From Enteractinococcus helveticum (GTDB lineage: Bacteria; Actinomycetota; Actinomycetes; Actinomycetales; Micrococcaceae), in assembly GCF_020742345.1 (NCBI RefSeq), contig NZ_DYXC01000133.1:1-46609 (forward strand): a DNA stretch of 46,609 nt, given 5' to 3'. Position 1 is the stretch's first letter, and the number at the start of each line of letters is the position of its first letter. The notes under the pieces are model-generated. The model was not told the origin of the DNA. It did not search any database and saw only the letters and a list, made by a program, of their open reading frames with translations. Shown here piece after piece: positions 33,764-41,933 of this stretch. Both the position numbers and the translations under genes were made by a program.

Positions 33764-33805
33764 CACTTGTGGTGCCGCAAGGCTGTTGCCCCGGCACCAC
33801 AAGTG
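33764..33805. terminator. Bidirectional hairpin between pth2 and the DUF4235 gene
   Basis: CACTTGTGGTGCCG and CGGCACCACAAGTG form a perfect 14-bp stem with a 14-base loop, between two convergent genes. No T run is present on either side. Confidence 0.75.
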
Positions 33806-33820
33806 CAGCTCGGCACGAGC

Positions 33821-34102
33821 CTAGACTTCTGCCCGGCCCAGTTGCTGCGCTTTTGTATTACCGGTCTTGGATACGGCCTTGGACACCAGGCGCTGGGAGC
33901 CGACTTCGAGCAGGGCGGAGACGCCTGCGGAAATGGTCGCGAACGCTACGACCTTGAGTAGCGTGGCCTGATCGTCGTCGGTGGTGGGGGCTTCGTCGTC
34001 ACCGGTTGCGGCTTTCCAAATGGCCTCGACGACTTTGGAGCCAATGAATCCGGCGCCGATGGAAACCCCGGTGCGCAGGAGACGTTGCGTGACATCATTC
34101 AT
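33821..34102 (-). CDS. DUF4235-family small membrane protein
   Basis: A 93-residue protein with two hydrophobic helices (about residues 11-30 and 47-65) around an acidic loop DDEAPTTDDDQA. The pattern GFIGSKVVEAIWKAATGDD, then LLKVVAFATISAGVSALLEVG and a basic C-terminus is that of the actinobacterial DUF4235 family, of unknown function. AGAAAGG precedes the ATG. It follows the MMPL gene on the same strand (35 bp), so it may be the second gene of that transcript. Confidence 0.85.
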   Translation of the reverse strand: MNDVTQRLLRTGVSIGAGFIGSKVVEAIWKAATGDDEAPTTDDDQATLLKVVAFATISAGVSALLEVGSQRLVSKAVSKTGNTKAQQLGRAEV

Positions 34103-34137
34103 GGTTATGCCTTTCTCAAAGGGGACTGTTTCTAAGC

Positions 34138-36747
34138 TTAGACCGTGCGACCGGTGGTTGGAACGGGCGCGCCGGTGGTGGCCTGCTCCGCGTGCGTGCC
34201 GCGTTGGTCGCCGTCGTTGAATTCAGCGAGTTTGGCGCCTTCAACATCCACATTGGGCAGGATGCGGTCCAACCATTTTGGTAGATACCAGGCGGATTTG
34301 CCCAAGAGGTGCATCAGGGCGGGAACCATGAGCATGCGCACCAGGAACGCGTCAAAGAGCACACCGATGGCCAGTCCGAAACCGATTGGCCGGATATAAG
34401 GGTCATCAGCGTAAATGAAGCCACCAAAGACCGAAACCATAATGATGGCCGCGGCCGCCACCACAGAGCGTCCCTGCATAAAGCCTTGTTGTACGGCCAG
34501 CCGGGCTTCGGTTCCGTGGGCAAAGGCCTCGCGCATACCCGAGGATATGAACAGTTGATAGTCCATGGCCAGGCCGAACAGTACACCGATCATAATGGTT
34601 GGCAAGAACGACAACACAGGTGACGGGCTATGCACCATGAAGATATCGCCCAACCAGCCCCACTGGTAAATGGCCACGACGGCGCCCATGGCCGCGCCCA
34701 CGGAGAGCACGAAGCCGCCGGAGGCAATCAACGGTACCACCAGGGAGCGGAACACCAGGATCATAATCAACAGCGATAGTCCCACGACGACGCCCAGGTA
34801 CAGCGGCAGGACTTCGGCCAGGGCATCGGAGACATCAATGACGCCGGTGGCATGTCCGGCCAGTGCCAGCTGGGTGACCTCCCCGGCAGGCTCCAGTCCG
34901 CGTAGCTCATAGACCAGGTTCACGGTCTGTTCATGGTTGGCGTCATGGACCGGGATGATTTGGAACATTAGCATATCGCCGGCTTCATTTTCGCCCACCG
35001 GGACCACATGCTGGACTTGGTCCAATTCGGCGATTTCTTCGGCCTGTTGGGCTGTGGTGGTCAGCAGGTCTTGTTCTGATAGGTCCGCTGGGATATCGGC
35101 CACGGCCACAATGGGTGCGTTGCGCCCGGCACCGAAATGTTCAGATTGGGCGGCATAGGCTTGGTATTCGGTGGTATCAGGAGCCTCGGAGGAGCCATCG
35201 GGGATTCCCAGACGCATCGAGAAGACCGGGATGGCGACGATGGCTAGCACGGCGATTGTGCCGATTGCTGTCAGTACGGCGCGCGCCGTTGACATAGGTT
35301 TCAGCGGTCTGCGCTCGGCCACCTGCTTATCATGAGTCGCCACAGCGCGGCGTTCGCGTTTGGATAGGGCTCGGACGCCCAGCAGGGAGAGCATGGCAGG
35401 GGTCAAGGTGATGGCCACTAACACGGCAATTACGACGACGAAGCCACCGACGGTTCCCATTAGCCCTAAAAATGGGATACCGGTCAGGTTCAGTGCCAGC
35501 AGCGCAATAACCACCGTGGAACCGGCAAATACGACGGCGTTGCCCGAGGTACCGTTGGCCATGGCAATCGAGTGGCGTAACGCCATGCCGGATTTCAGCT
35601 GGGTGCGGTGCCGGTGGACGATGAACAGGGCATAGTCGATGCCCACGGCCAGCCCGAGCATTACCCCCAACACCGGGGTTACTGAGTTCATTTCGACGAC
35701 CGATGAGAAGGCCAGCGCAGCCAGCGCGCCCACACCGACACCAACCAGGGCGTTGAGCAAGGGCAGCCCGGCGGTGATTAAGGTACCCAACATAATGACC
35801 AGCACGATCCCGGCGATCACCAGGCCAACGACCTCCGCCCAGCCAAGGACTTCCGGCACGGCCATGGATAGTTCCTGGGAGGGCAGGATTTCCACGCCGT
35901 CGATCGAGGCCTCCGTGAATGTGGCGACCACGTCTTGGCGAATATCAGTGGAGACTTCCATGTCTTGATCCACGAATTGCACGGTGCCGATGGCAGCGGA
36001 ACCGTCGTCGGAGACCACCGAGTAATCATTGGTTGCCGCCAGCAGGCGCTCACCCAATTCGATGAGCTCTTGGCCCTCTTCGTATTCGGTCACGCCTTCT
36101 TCGTAATCGGCACGTTCTTGTTCGACCTGGTCACGCCCCGTTTCGATTTCTGCAAGTGCTGCATCTAATTGGGCTTGCTGGTCGGCAAATTGTTGCTCAA
36201 CGGCAGCCTCTGGCATCCCGGCGCCGATGGCTTGTTGCTTGCCTGCGTCTAATTGTTCTTGGGCGGCTTGCAGTTCAGCTTCAGCGGCATCGAGTTCTTC
36301 TTCGGCGGCGTCAAGCTGTTGAGGCGCTGATTCCAGCTGCTCACCTGCAGCCTCTAGTTCTGCACGCCCGTCGATAAGTTCTTGTTGCTGCTCGGCAAGC
36401 TCGGCGTCAGTGGTAAATGGGTCAACAACGTCGGCAACCCCTTCGACGTCACGAGCATCGTCTAATACCGCGGTGATGGCTTCCCGCTGCTGGGTGCTAA
36501 ATTCCGTTCCGTCGTTGGTTTGGAACACGACATTCCCGGATCCACGTGCAGCATCCGGGAATTCTTCTTGCAACCGGTCGGTGGTTTGCGCCGTCGGCGT
36601 GCCGGGAATATCAACGGTGGATACCAGCGTGCCACCGAAAGTTAAGAAGCCTGCCGCGGCGATTGCAATCATGACCAGCCAGGAGAAAATTACTGCAAGT
36701 GGCCGTTTGGCTGCATTGAGGCCGAGACGATAAAGAAGCGTTGCCAT
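34138..36747 (-). CDS. MMPL/RND-family transporter
   Basis: An 869-residue membrane protein with twelve helices in two repeats, as in MmpL and YdfJ exporters. After helix 1 it has the RND-type porter domain, into which a Glu/Ala/Gln-rich coiled coil is inserted (about residues 105-220, with heptads like ELDAAEAELQAAQEQLDAG). The membrane motif GIDYALFIVHRHRTQL in the first repeat and GLAMDYQLFISSGMREA in the second hold the proton-relay Asp-Tyr pairs. ATG 36747 is preferred over an in-frame GTG six bases upstream because AAGGGTG then has good spacing. A palindrome overlaps its -10 box. The substrate is unknown; actinobacterial members export lipids or toxic compounds. Confidence 0.92.
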   Translation of the reverse strand: MATLLYRLGLNAAKRPLAVIFSWLVMIAIAAAGFLTFGGTLVSTVDIPGTPTAQTTDRLQEEFPDAARGSGNVVFQTNDGTEFSTQQREAITAVLDDARDVEGVADVVDPFTTDAELAEQQQELIDGRAELEAAGEQLESAPQQLDAAEEELDAAEAELQAAQEQLDAGKQQAIGAGMPEAAVEQQFADQQAQLDAALAEIETGRDQVEQERADYEEGVTEYEEGQELIELGERLLAATNDYSVVSDDGSAAIGTVQFVDQDMEVSTDIRQDVVATFTEASIDGVEILPSQELSMAVPEVLGWAEVVGLVIAGIVLVIMLGTLITAGLPLLNALVGVGVGALAALAFSSVVEMNSVTPVLGVMLGLAVGIDYALFIVHRHRTQLKSGMALRHSIAMANGTSGNAVVFAGSTVVIALLALNLTGIPFLGLMGTVGGFVVVIAVLVAITLTPAMLSLLGVRALSKRERRAVATHDKQVAERRPLKPMSTARAVLTAIGTIAVLAIVAIPVFSMRLGIPDGSSEAPDTTEYQAYAAQSEHFGAGRNAPIVAVADIPADLSEQDLLTTTAQQAEEIAELDQVQHVVPVGENEAGDMLMFQIIPVHDANHEQTVNLVYELRGLEPAGEVTQLALAGHATGVIDVSDALAEVLPLYLGVVVGLSLLIMILVFRSLVVPLIASGGFVLSVGAAMGAVVAIYQWGWLGDIFMVHSPSPVLSFLPTIMIGVLFGLAMDYQLFISSGMREAFAHGTEARLAVQQGFMQGRSVVAAAAIIMVSVFGGFIYADDPYIRPIGFGLAIGVLFDAFLVRMLMVPALMHLLGKSAWYLPKWLDRILPNVDVEGAKLAEFNDGDQRGTHAEQATTGAPVPTTGRTV

Positions 36748-36786
36748 GTTCACCCTTGGATATGAAAGTGTGGGGAGTCGTTTGTG

Positions 36787-36803
36787 ACCCTATACAACTG
36801 TAT
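36787..36803 (-). promoter_or_regulatory. -10 box and overlapping palindrome before the MMPL gene
   Basis: ATACAACTGTAT (36792-36803) is a perfect 12-bp palindrome. On the minus strand it runs straight into TAGGGT (36792-36787), a -10 box about 40 bp before the MMPL start. A repressor bound here would block the promoter. Its core fits TACANNTGTA, the site type known from BlaI/CopY-family repressors, but no such gene is in the window. Confidence 0.5.
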
Positions 36804-36874
36804 CGGAAGTCCTCGGAAGGTGGATAAATTAGGTGTATGGGCGTCCAGATATCGGGAGGACTTGGTCAGTAGCC

Positions 36875-36880
36875 TAGACT
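36875..36880 (+). promoter_or_regulatory. -10 box of a predicted leaderless promoter (cls)
   Basis: TAGACT is followed by ATTGGC and the ATG at 36887. GGAGGA at about 36856-36861 is too far upstream to be the ribosome-binding site. Confidence 0.6.
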
Positions 36881-36886
36881 ATTGGC

Positions 36887-38386
36887 ATGATTTGGTCGGT
36901 GGCTGACTTTGCGGATTTTCCGTTCTGGGTGCGTGCGTTATTCACAACCGCCGACTTTGCCATCCGTATTGCGCTCTTAGGGATTGTCCCGGGTAACCGG
37001 CGTCCTGCCGTGGCCATGGCGTGGTTATTAGTCATCTTCTTCTTTCCGGTTCCTGGCCTGCTGCTGTTTTTGACGTTTGGGTCGTTCCGGCTGGGTGGGC
37101 AGCGCCGCTCTCGTCAGGTGGCGGTCAACTCGGAACTGCGGCGGGCAACCGCGCACCTGGATCTGCCTGACCAGGTGGGTGCGGCTCCGGACTATGTGGC
37201 AGCAAATTCGAAACTGACCCGTCGGTTGACGGGTTTTCCCATGCTGGATGGTAACTCATTTGAATATCTGACCGATTACCGCCTGACACTGCAGAAAATG
37301 GCCGCCGATATTGACCGGGCCCAAGACTACGTCAACGTGATGTTCTATATCATCGGCACCGATCCGAAACATCGTCGCGGCTACGCCGACCTGGTCTTAG
37401 ATGCAATGACCCGAGCGGTTACCCGCGGGGTGAAGGTTCGATTGCTGTTCGACCATATCGGCACCGCCCGAATCAAAGGCTACCGGCAACTGTTGGCTCG
37501 ACTAGATGCCGCCGGTATCGAGTACTTTAGGCTCATGCCGGTGCGACCCTGGCGCGGCCAGTACCAGCGCCCGGATCTACGTAACCACCGCAAGATGGTC
37601 GTTGTGGATGGCATCGTGGGTTACACGGGGTCAATCAATCTCATTGAACCCGGTTATAAGCGTGCCTCGGCTCACCGACTCAATCGCCACTGGGTGGATA
37701 TGATGGCTCGGATCGAGGGGCCCACGGTCGCCTCGCTCGACGTCGTATTTGCCACCGACTGGTTTTCCGAAACCGGCAAACAACTGCACCAAGAACTTCG
37801 TGATGTGACCGAGGCTGAAATTGAAGACCACGAGGGCCCGGCAGCCCAGGTCATTCCTTCCGGGCCGGGCTTTTCGCACGAAAATAATCTGCGAGCATTT
37901 AACCACCTGTTCTATTCGGCCCAGGAAATCATTCGGGTCGTCACCCCGTATCTGGTGCCTGATGATTCCATGCTGTATGCCCTGACCACCGCCGCCCAGC
38001 GCGGGGTGCGCGTCGAGGTGCTGGTGGTGCGTCGCGCCGATCAGCTGGCTGTGCAACACGCTCAGCAGTCGTATTATGAGCAACTGTTGCGCGCCGGGAT
38101 TCATATTTACCGTTACCCGGATCCGGATGTGTTGCACTCGAAGATGTTTACGATCGACGACGACGTCGGGGTCTTTGGGTCATCGAATATGGATATGCGC
38201 TCGTTTTCGCTCAACTCTGAGCTGACCGTGATGGTGGTTGGGTCCGAGGAAGTTGCCAAACTCGATGCGATTATTGATATGTATCAGGCCAAATGTGAGC
38301 ATCTATTACTCAAAGATTGGTTGGCCCGGCCGCGCCATCACCGCTGGGTGGATAACGTGTTTCGGTTGACCTCCGCGCTCCAATAA
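36887..38386 (+). CDS. cls: Cardiolipin synthase (phospholipase D type)
   Basis: A 499-residue membrane enzyme that joins two phosphatidylglycerols to cardiolipin. Two N-terminal helices (about residues 13-33 and 43-63) are followed by two PLD domains. The first HKD motif is HRKMVVVD (His234, Lys236, Asp241) and the second HSKMFTIDD (His417, Lys419, Asp424), with the following GSxN elements in YTGSINL and FGSSNMD. The length and the two helices match bacterial ClsA. The ATG is fixed by TAGACT at the leaderless spacing. Confidence 0.93.
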   Translation: MIWSVADFADFPFWVRALFTTADFAIRIALLGIVPGNRRPAVAMAWLLVIFFFPVPGLLLFLTFGSFRLGGQRRSRQVAVNSELRRATAHLDLPDQVGAAPDYVAANSKLTRRLTGFPMLDGNSFEYLTDYRLTLQKMAADIDRAQDYVNVMFYIIGTDPKHRRGYADLVLDAMTRAVTRGVKVRLLFDHIGTARIKGYRQLLARLDAAGIEYFRLMPVRPWRGQYQRPDLRNHRKMVVVDGIVGYTGSINLIEPGYKRASAHRLNRHWVDMMARIEGPTVASLDVVFATDWFSETGKQLHQELRDVTEAEIEDHEGPAAQVIPSGPGFSHENNLRAFNHLFYSAQEIIRVVTPYLVPDDSMLYALTTAAQRGVRVEVLVVRRADQLAVQHAQQSYYEQLLRAGIHIYRYPDPDVLHSKMFTIDDDVGVFGSSNMDMRSFSLNSELTVMVVGSEEVAKLDAIIDMYQAKCEHLLLKDWLARPRHHRWVDNVFRLTSALQ

Positions 38387-38427
38387 CACCCGACGGGCGC
38401 CATGGCACAGCCGAGACAATCCGCGGT

Positions 38428-39063
38428 TCAGGAATCGGGGTGTTCGGCGGGTGCTGGATCTTCCAGACTCCGCCCGGAAGCCAACATCGCTTGGACAACG
38501 GCCAGCGCCGAGGTGTGGTGGCGTTCATCGGGCTCATTGGCCACCAAGACCAAATCTGCGGCGTCGTAAATTTGATCTTGATCTAACATGGCGCGTTCCT
38601 GGGCTGCCCAGCGATCCCAATGGGCCCGGTAGGTTTCGCCGTCGCGGCCCATGGCGCGTTTATATCGGACCTTATCGGGCACCCGCAGCCAGATCAGTAC
38701 GTCTAGGTATTCGCGGTTCGGCCGGGCTCCGACGCCTACCCCCTCGCAGATCATGACCTCGGTGGGCCGGGTTGTCACAACCGGTCCGGGGCCGCCATCG
38801 GAAGTGTCCGGTGAATTCCAATCCCAGATTTGATACGTGGCAGTTTCGCCCGCCGCTAAGGCAGGCAAGACGTCTTGGCTAAATTTTTCGATGCCCGCGG
38901 TCAACCCGTCCCAACCGTGATAGAAATCCTCCAGCCGCAGCACCGTGACCTCATGGTTGGCCGAGAGGCTTTCGGCCAGGACTTTCGACAAAACCGTTTT
39001 GCCAGATCCCGAACGGCCGTCGATACCAATAATGAGCGGACGAGCGGAGCAGTAGCGTGACAT
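38428..39063 (-). CDS. Uridine kinase-like P-loop protein
   Basis: A 211-residue P-loop kinase. Walker A is GRSGSGKT (residues 16-23). EDFYHGWDG matches the substrate region (DDFY) of uridine kinases and related phosphoribulokinase-like proteins, and VMICEGVGVG is the strand that holds the acidic residue. The LID-like region LRVPDKVRYKRAMGRDG follows. It is best called uridine kinase family; the true substrate is uncertain. The ATG is preceded by TAGCAT with six bases between, as in the other leaderless genes. Cls is convergent with it. Confidence 0.85.
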   Translation of the reverse strand: MSRYCSARPLIIGIDGRSGSGKTVLSKVLAESLSANHEVTVLRLEDFYHGWDGLTAGIEKFSQDVLPALAAGETATYQIWDWNSPDTSDGGPGPVVTTRPTEVMICEGVGVGARPNREYLDVLIWLRVPDKVRYKRAMGRDGETYRAHWDRWAAQERAMLDQDQIYDAADLVLVANEPDERHHTSALAVVQAMLASGRSLEDPAPAEHPDS

Positions 39064-39069
39064 GACTCT

Positions 39070-39075
39070 ATGCTA
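39070..39075 (-). promoter_or_regulatory. -10 box of a predicted leaderless promoter (kinase gene)
   Basis: On the minus strand TAGCAT is followed by AGAGTC and the ATG at 39063-39061. Confidence 0.6.
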
Positions 39076-39188
39076 GGCCACCATGATGCACCGGTCGATG
39101 ATCCCGACATAGCGTGTATACGAAAACACCGGTATTCGGCGGTACGGAATAAAACCGGGTTCAGCGGCGCTATAGAAAGCAGATGAAA

Positions 39189-39209
39189 GTTGAGCCTGCA
39201 TGACTCAGG
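39189..39209. promoter_or_regulatory. Second, weaker HAIR-like operator before dnaK
   Basis: GTTGAGC-N7-ACTCAGG keeps 11 of 14 positions of the HspR consensus CTTGAGT-N7-ACTCAAG, with the exact 7-bp spacing. Its centre is 53 bp (about five helical turns) from the stronger site. A TTGACA at 39215-39220 lies between the two. Confidence 0.6.
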
Positions 39210-39241
39210 TTTATTTGACACGGGGTCGCAATCTGTGGCAC

Positions 39242-39262
39242 CTTGAGTGTAGAGAGCTCAAG
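39242..39262. promoter_or_regulatory. HAIR operator (HspR binding site) of the dnaK operon
   Basis: CTTGAGT-GTAGAGA-GCTCAAG matches the HspR-associated inverted repeat consensus at 13 of 14 positions. The repressor HspR is encoded at the end of the operon, so this is the expected autoregulatory site. It lies 64 bp before the dnaK start. Confidence 0.88.
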
Positions 39263-39326
39263 GAGCGGGCTCAGAGCATTGCAACAGAAATACTGTAAAA
39301 AGTATTGACTACGAAAGGATTCCCAT

Positions 39327-41168
39327 ATGTCACGTGCTGTAGGTATTGACCTGGGTACCACCAACTCGGTGGTTGCTGTACTAGAAGGTGGCGACCCAAC
39401 CGTTATCGCCAACGCCGAAGGTGCTCGCACCACCCCATCGGTGGTCGCATTTACCAAGGGTGGCGAAGTGCTGACCGGTGATATCGCCAAGCGTCAGGCT
39501 GTCAACAACCCAGAACGCACCATTTCCTCGGTCAAGCGTCACATGGGTACCGACTGGAAAGCCGAAATTGACGATAAGACGTACACTGCCCAGGAAATCT
39601 CGGCTCGCATTTTGATGAAGCTCAAGCACGACGCCGAAGAGTACCTTGGCGAAAAGGTCTCCGACGCCGTCATCACCGTGCCCGCATACTTCAACGACGC
39701 AGAACGTCAAGCCACCAAAGAAGCCGGCGAAATTGCCGGTCTGAACGTGTCGCGTATTATCAACGAACCAACCTCGGCCGCTCTTGCCTACGGTTTGGAA
39801 CGCGGTAAAGAAGACGAATTGATCCTGGTCTTTGACCTCGGTGGCGGTACGTTCGACGTCTCCCTGCTGGAAGTTGGCAAGGATGACGACGATTTCTCGA
39901 CCATTCAGGTTCGCTCCACCGCCGGTGACAACCGTCTGGGTGGTGACGACTGGGACCAGGCTATCGTTGACTGGCTGCTGGAACAGGCCAAGGCTTCCGG
40001 TGCTGACCTGTCCAAGGACAAAATCGCCCTGCAGCGTCTGAAGGAAGCCGCAGAACAGGCCAAGAAGGAACTGTCCTCAGCAACCTCGACGAATATCTCG
40101 CTGCAGTACCTGTCCGTGACCGAAAATGGTCCGGTCCACTTGGATGAGCACCTGTCACGCGCAAAATTCGAGGACATGACCTCGCATCTGCTGGAGCGCA
40201 CCCGTCGCCCATTCGAAGACGTGATCAAAGAAGCCGGCGTTTCGGTTTCTGACATTGACCACGTTGTGCTGGTCGGTGGCTCGACCCGTATGCCAGCCGT
40301 TGCGGAACTTGTCCAGAAACTAGCCGGTGGTAAAGAACCGAATAAGGGTGTCAACCCAGATGAGGTTGTTGCCGTGGGTGCAGCCATCCAGGCTGGTGTG
40401 CTTGCCGGTGAACGTAAAGATGTGCTGCTGATCGACGTCACGCCATTGTCTTTGGGTATTGAAACCAAAGGTGGCGTGATGGCCAAACTGATCGAGCGTA
40501 ACACTGCGATCCCAACCAAGCGCTCCGAGACCTTCACCACCGCTGATGACAATCAGCCATCGGTGGATATCCAGGTCTACCAGGGTGAACGCGAATTTAC
40601 CCGAGACAATAAGCCACTGGGCAACTTCCAGCTAACCGGTATTGCTCCGGCCCCACGCGGTGTCCCACAGATCGAGGTCACCTTCGACATTGACGCCAAC
40701 GGCATTGTTCACGTCTCCGCCAAGGACGGCGCAACCGGAACCGAACAGTCGATGACTATTACCGGTGGCACCTCGCTATCGGATGAAGAAATCGATCGCA
40801 TGGTCAAAGACGCCGAAGCCCACGCTGAGGAAGACAAGAAGCGCCGTGAAGCCGCCGAGGCCCGCAACGCAGCGGAAACCACGGCGTACTCGGTTGACAA
40901 GCTGCTCAAAGACAACGACGACAAACTGCCAGAAGACGTCAAAACCGAGGTTCAGGCCGACGTCGATGCGCTCAAAGCAGCCCTTGAAAAACAGGATAAC
41001 GACGACGAAGTCCAGGCAGCATTCGAGAAACTGCAGCAGTCCCAAACCAAGATTGGTGAAGCACTGTATGCCTCCTCGCAGCAAGACGGCGCACAGCCTG
41101 ACGCTGATGCCAAGGACGACGAAGACATCGTCGATGCTGAAGTTATTGACGAAGACGAAAAGAAGTAA
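39327..41168 (+). CDS. dnaK: Chaperone DnaK (Hsp70)
   Basis: A 613-residue Hsp70 that binds unfolded peptides in an ATP-driven cycle with DnaJ and GrpE. MSRAVGIDLGTTNSVVAVL opens the ATPase domain; LVFDLGGGTFDVSLLEVG and VLVGGSTRMPAV are further ATPase signatures. The linker is near VLLIDVTPLSLGIETKGG. The end EDIVDAEVIDEDEKK is the usual actinobacterial tail. AAAGG at 39315-39319 precedes the ATG. First gene of dnaK-grpE-dnaJ-hspR, with HAIR operators upstream. Confidence 0.98.
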   Translation: MSRAVGIDLGTTNSVVAVLEGGDPTVIANAEGARTTPSVVAFTKGGEVLTGDIAKRQAVNNPERTISSVKRHMGTDWKAEIDDKTYTAQEISARILMKLKHDAEEYLGEKVSDAVITVPAYFNDAERQATKEAGEIAGLNVSRIINEPTSAALAYGLERGKEDELILVFDLGGGTFDVSLLEVGKDDDDFSTIQVRSTAGDNRLGGDDWDQAIVDWLLEQAKASGADLSKDKIALQRLKEAAEQAKKELSSATSTNISLQYLSVTENGPVHLDEHLSRAKFEDMTSHLLERTRRPFEDVIKEAGVSVSDIDHVVLVGGSTRMPAVAELVQKLAGGKEPNKGVNPDEVVAVGAAIQAGVLAGERKDVLLIDVTPLSLGIETKGGVMAKLIERNTAIPTKRSETFTTADDNQPSVDIQVYQGEREFTRDNKPLGNFQLTGIAPAPRGVPQIEVTFDIDANGIVHVSAKDGATGTEQSMTITGGTSLSDEEIDRMVKDAEAHAEEDKKRREAAEARNAAETTAYSVDKLLKDNDDKLPEDVKTEVQADVDALKAALEKQDNDDEVQAAFEKLQQSQTKIGEALYASSQQDGAQPDADAKDDEDIVDAEVIDEDEKK

Positions 41169-41204
41169 TGTTCTTCACCGTTTAGCTGCTTAACGTTGTA
41201 CAAC

Positions 41205-41247
41205 CGAGGCCGGCCGGTTTCCGGCCGGCCTCGCGTGTTAAGTTTTT
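41205..41247 (+). terminator. Strong hairpin between dnaK and grpE (attenuator or processing site)
   Basis: CGAGGCCGGCCGG and CCGGCCGGCCTCG form a perfect 13-bp, almost pure G+C stem with a three-base TTT loop, 36 bp after dnaK. A TTTTT run lies at 41243-41247, ten bases past the stem, and then comes the grpE ribosome-binding site. It may stop part of the transcripts so that DnaK is made in excess, or stabilise the dnaK message. Confidence 0.7.
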
Positions 41248-41261
41248 CAAGGAGAAATATC

Positions 41262-41918
41262 ATGACCGATCAGCCACATAACGAAGACCAAGAACCGATC
41301 CGCTTTACCGATAAACGCCGCATTGACCCAGAAACTGGCAAGCTGCGCGACCAACCGGATACCGAAGTCGACCCTGCCGAAGCTGAACAGGCGTCGTCGG
41401 AACACGCCGATCCACTGTCGCAGGTTGAGGACATCCTCAACGCTGCTTCAACACAAGCCTCTGAACAAGAGGCCCCAGAGCCGTCAGCCGACACCGATCA
41501 GGCGGCTGAACTGCGCGAAGACCTTCAACGGTTGCAAGCCGAATTCGTGAACTACCGCCGCCGTGTCGACCGCGACCGCGACGTCGCCAAAGACAACGCC
41601 AAGTTCTCGATGCTGGAATCCCTGCTGCCGGTACTCGATGATATTGATGCCGCAGATGCCGCAGGCGATCTCGACGGGCCTTTTGCTGCGATTGCGCGCA
41701 AACTGTTGGCCACACTTGAAAGCGTGGGCCTGGTGAAACATGACAACGAAACGCTGGTGGGCGAGCCATTTGACCCAGCACACCACGAAGCGATGCTGCG
41801 GCAACCATCACAAGAGGTCGAAGCCGAACACATCGTCCAAGTCTTCCGCAATGGATACCTATACAACGAACGCGTACTGCGCGCCGCACAGGTTATGGTC
41901 TCCGGTGGTAATGAGTAA
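41262..41918 (+). CDS. grpE: Nucleotide exchange factor GrpE
   Basis: A 218-residue GrpE. An acidic disordered N-terminal third is followed by a long coiled coil (LREDLQRLQAEFVNYRRRVD) and the beta-domain with GEPFDPAHHEAMLR and VLRAAQVMVSGG. The ATG at 41262 has AAGGAGA at 41249-41255; an in-frame upstream start would lie in the hairpin and is rejected. It is the thermosensor and exchange factor for DnaK. Confidence 0.96.
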   Translation: MTDQPHNEDQEPIRFTDKRRIDPETGKLRDQPDTEVDPAEAEQASSEHADPLSQVEDILNAASTQASEQEAPEPSADTDQAAELREDLQRLQAEFVNYRRRVDRDRDVAKDNAKFSMLESLLPVLDDIDAADAAGDLDGPFAAIARKLLATLESVGLVKHDNETLVGEPFDPAHHEAMLRQPSQEVEAEHIVQVFRNGYLYNERVLRAAQVMVSGGNE

Positions 41919-41933
41919 CAGGAGGGAAACTTT

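Noticed and set aside
39905..40552. A 215-codon open frame on the minus strand
   Set aside because: It is antisense to dnaK and Ser-rich, the usual shadow of a GC-rich coding sequence.
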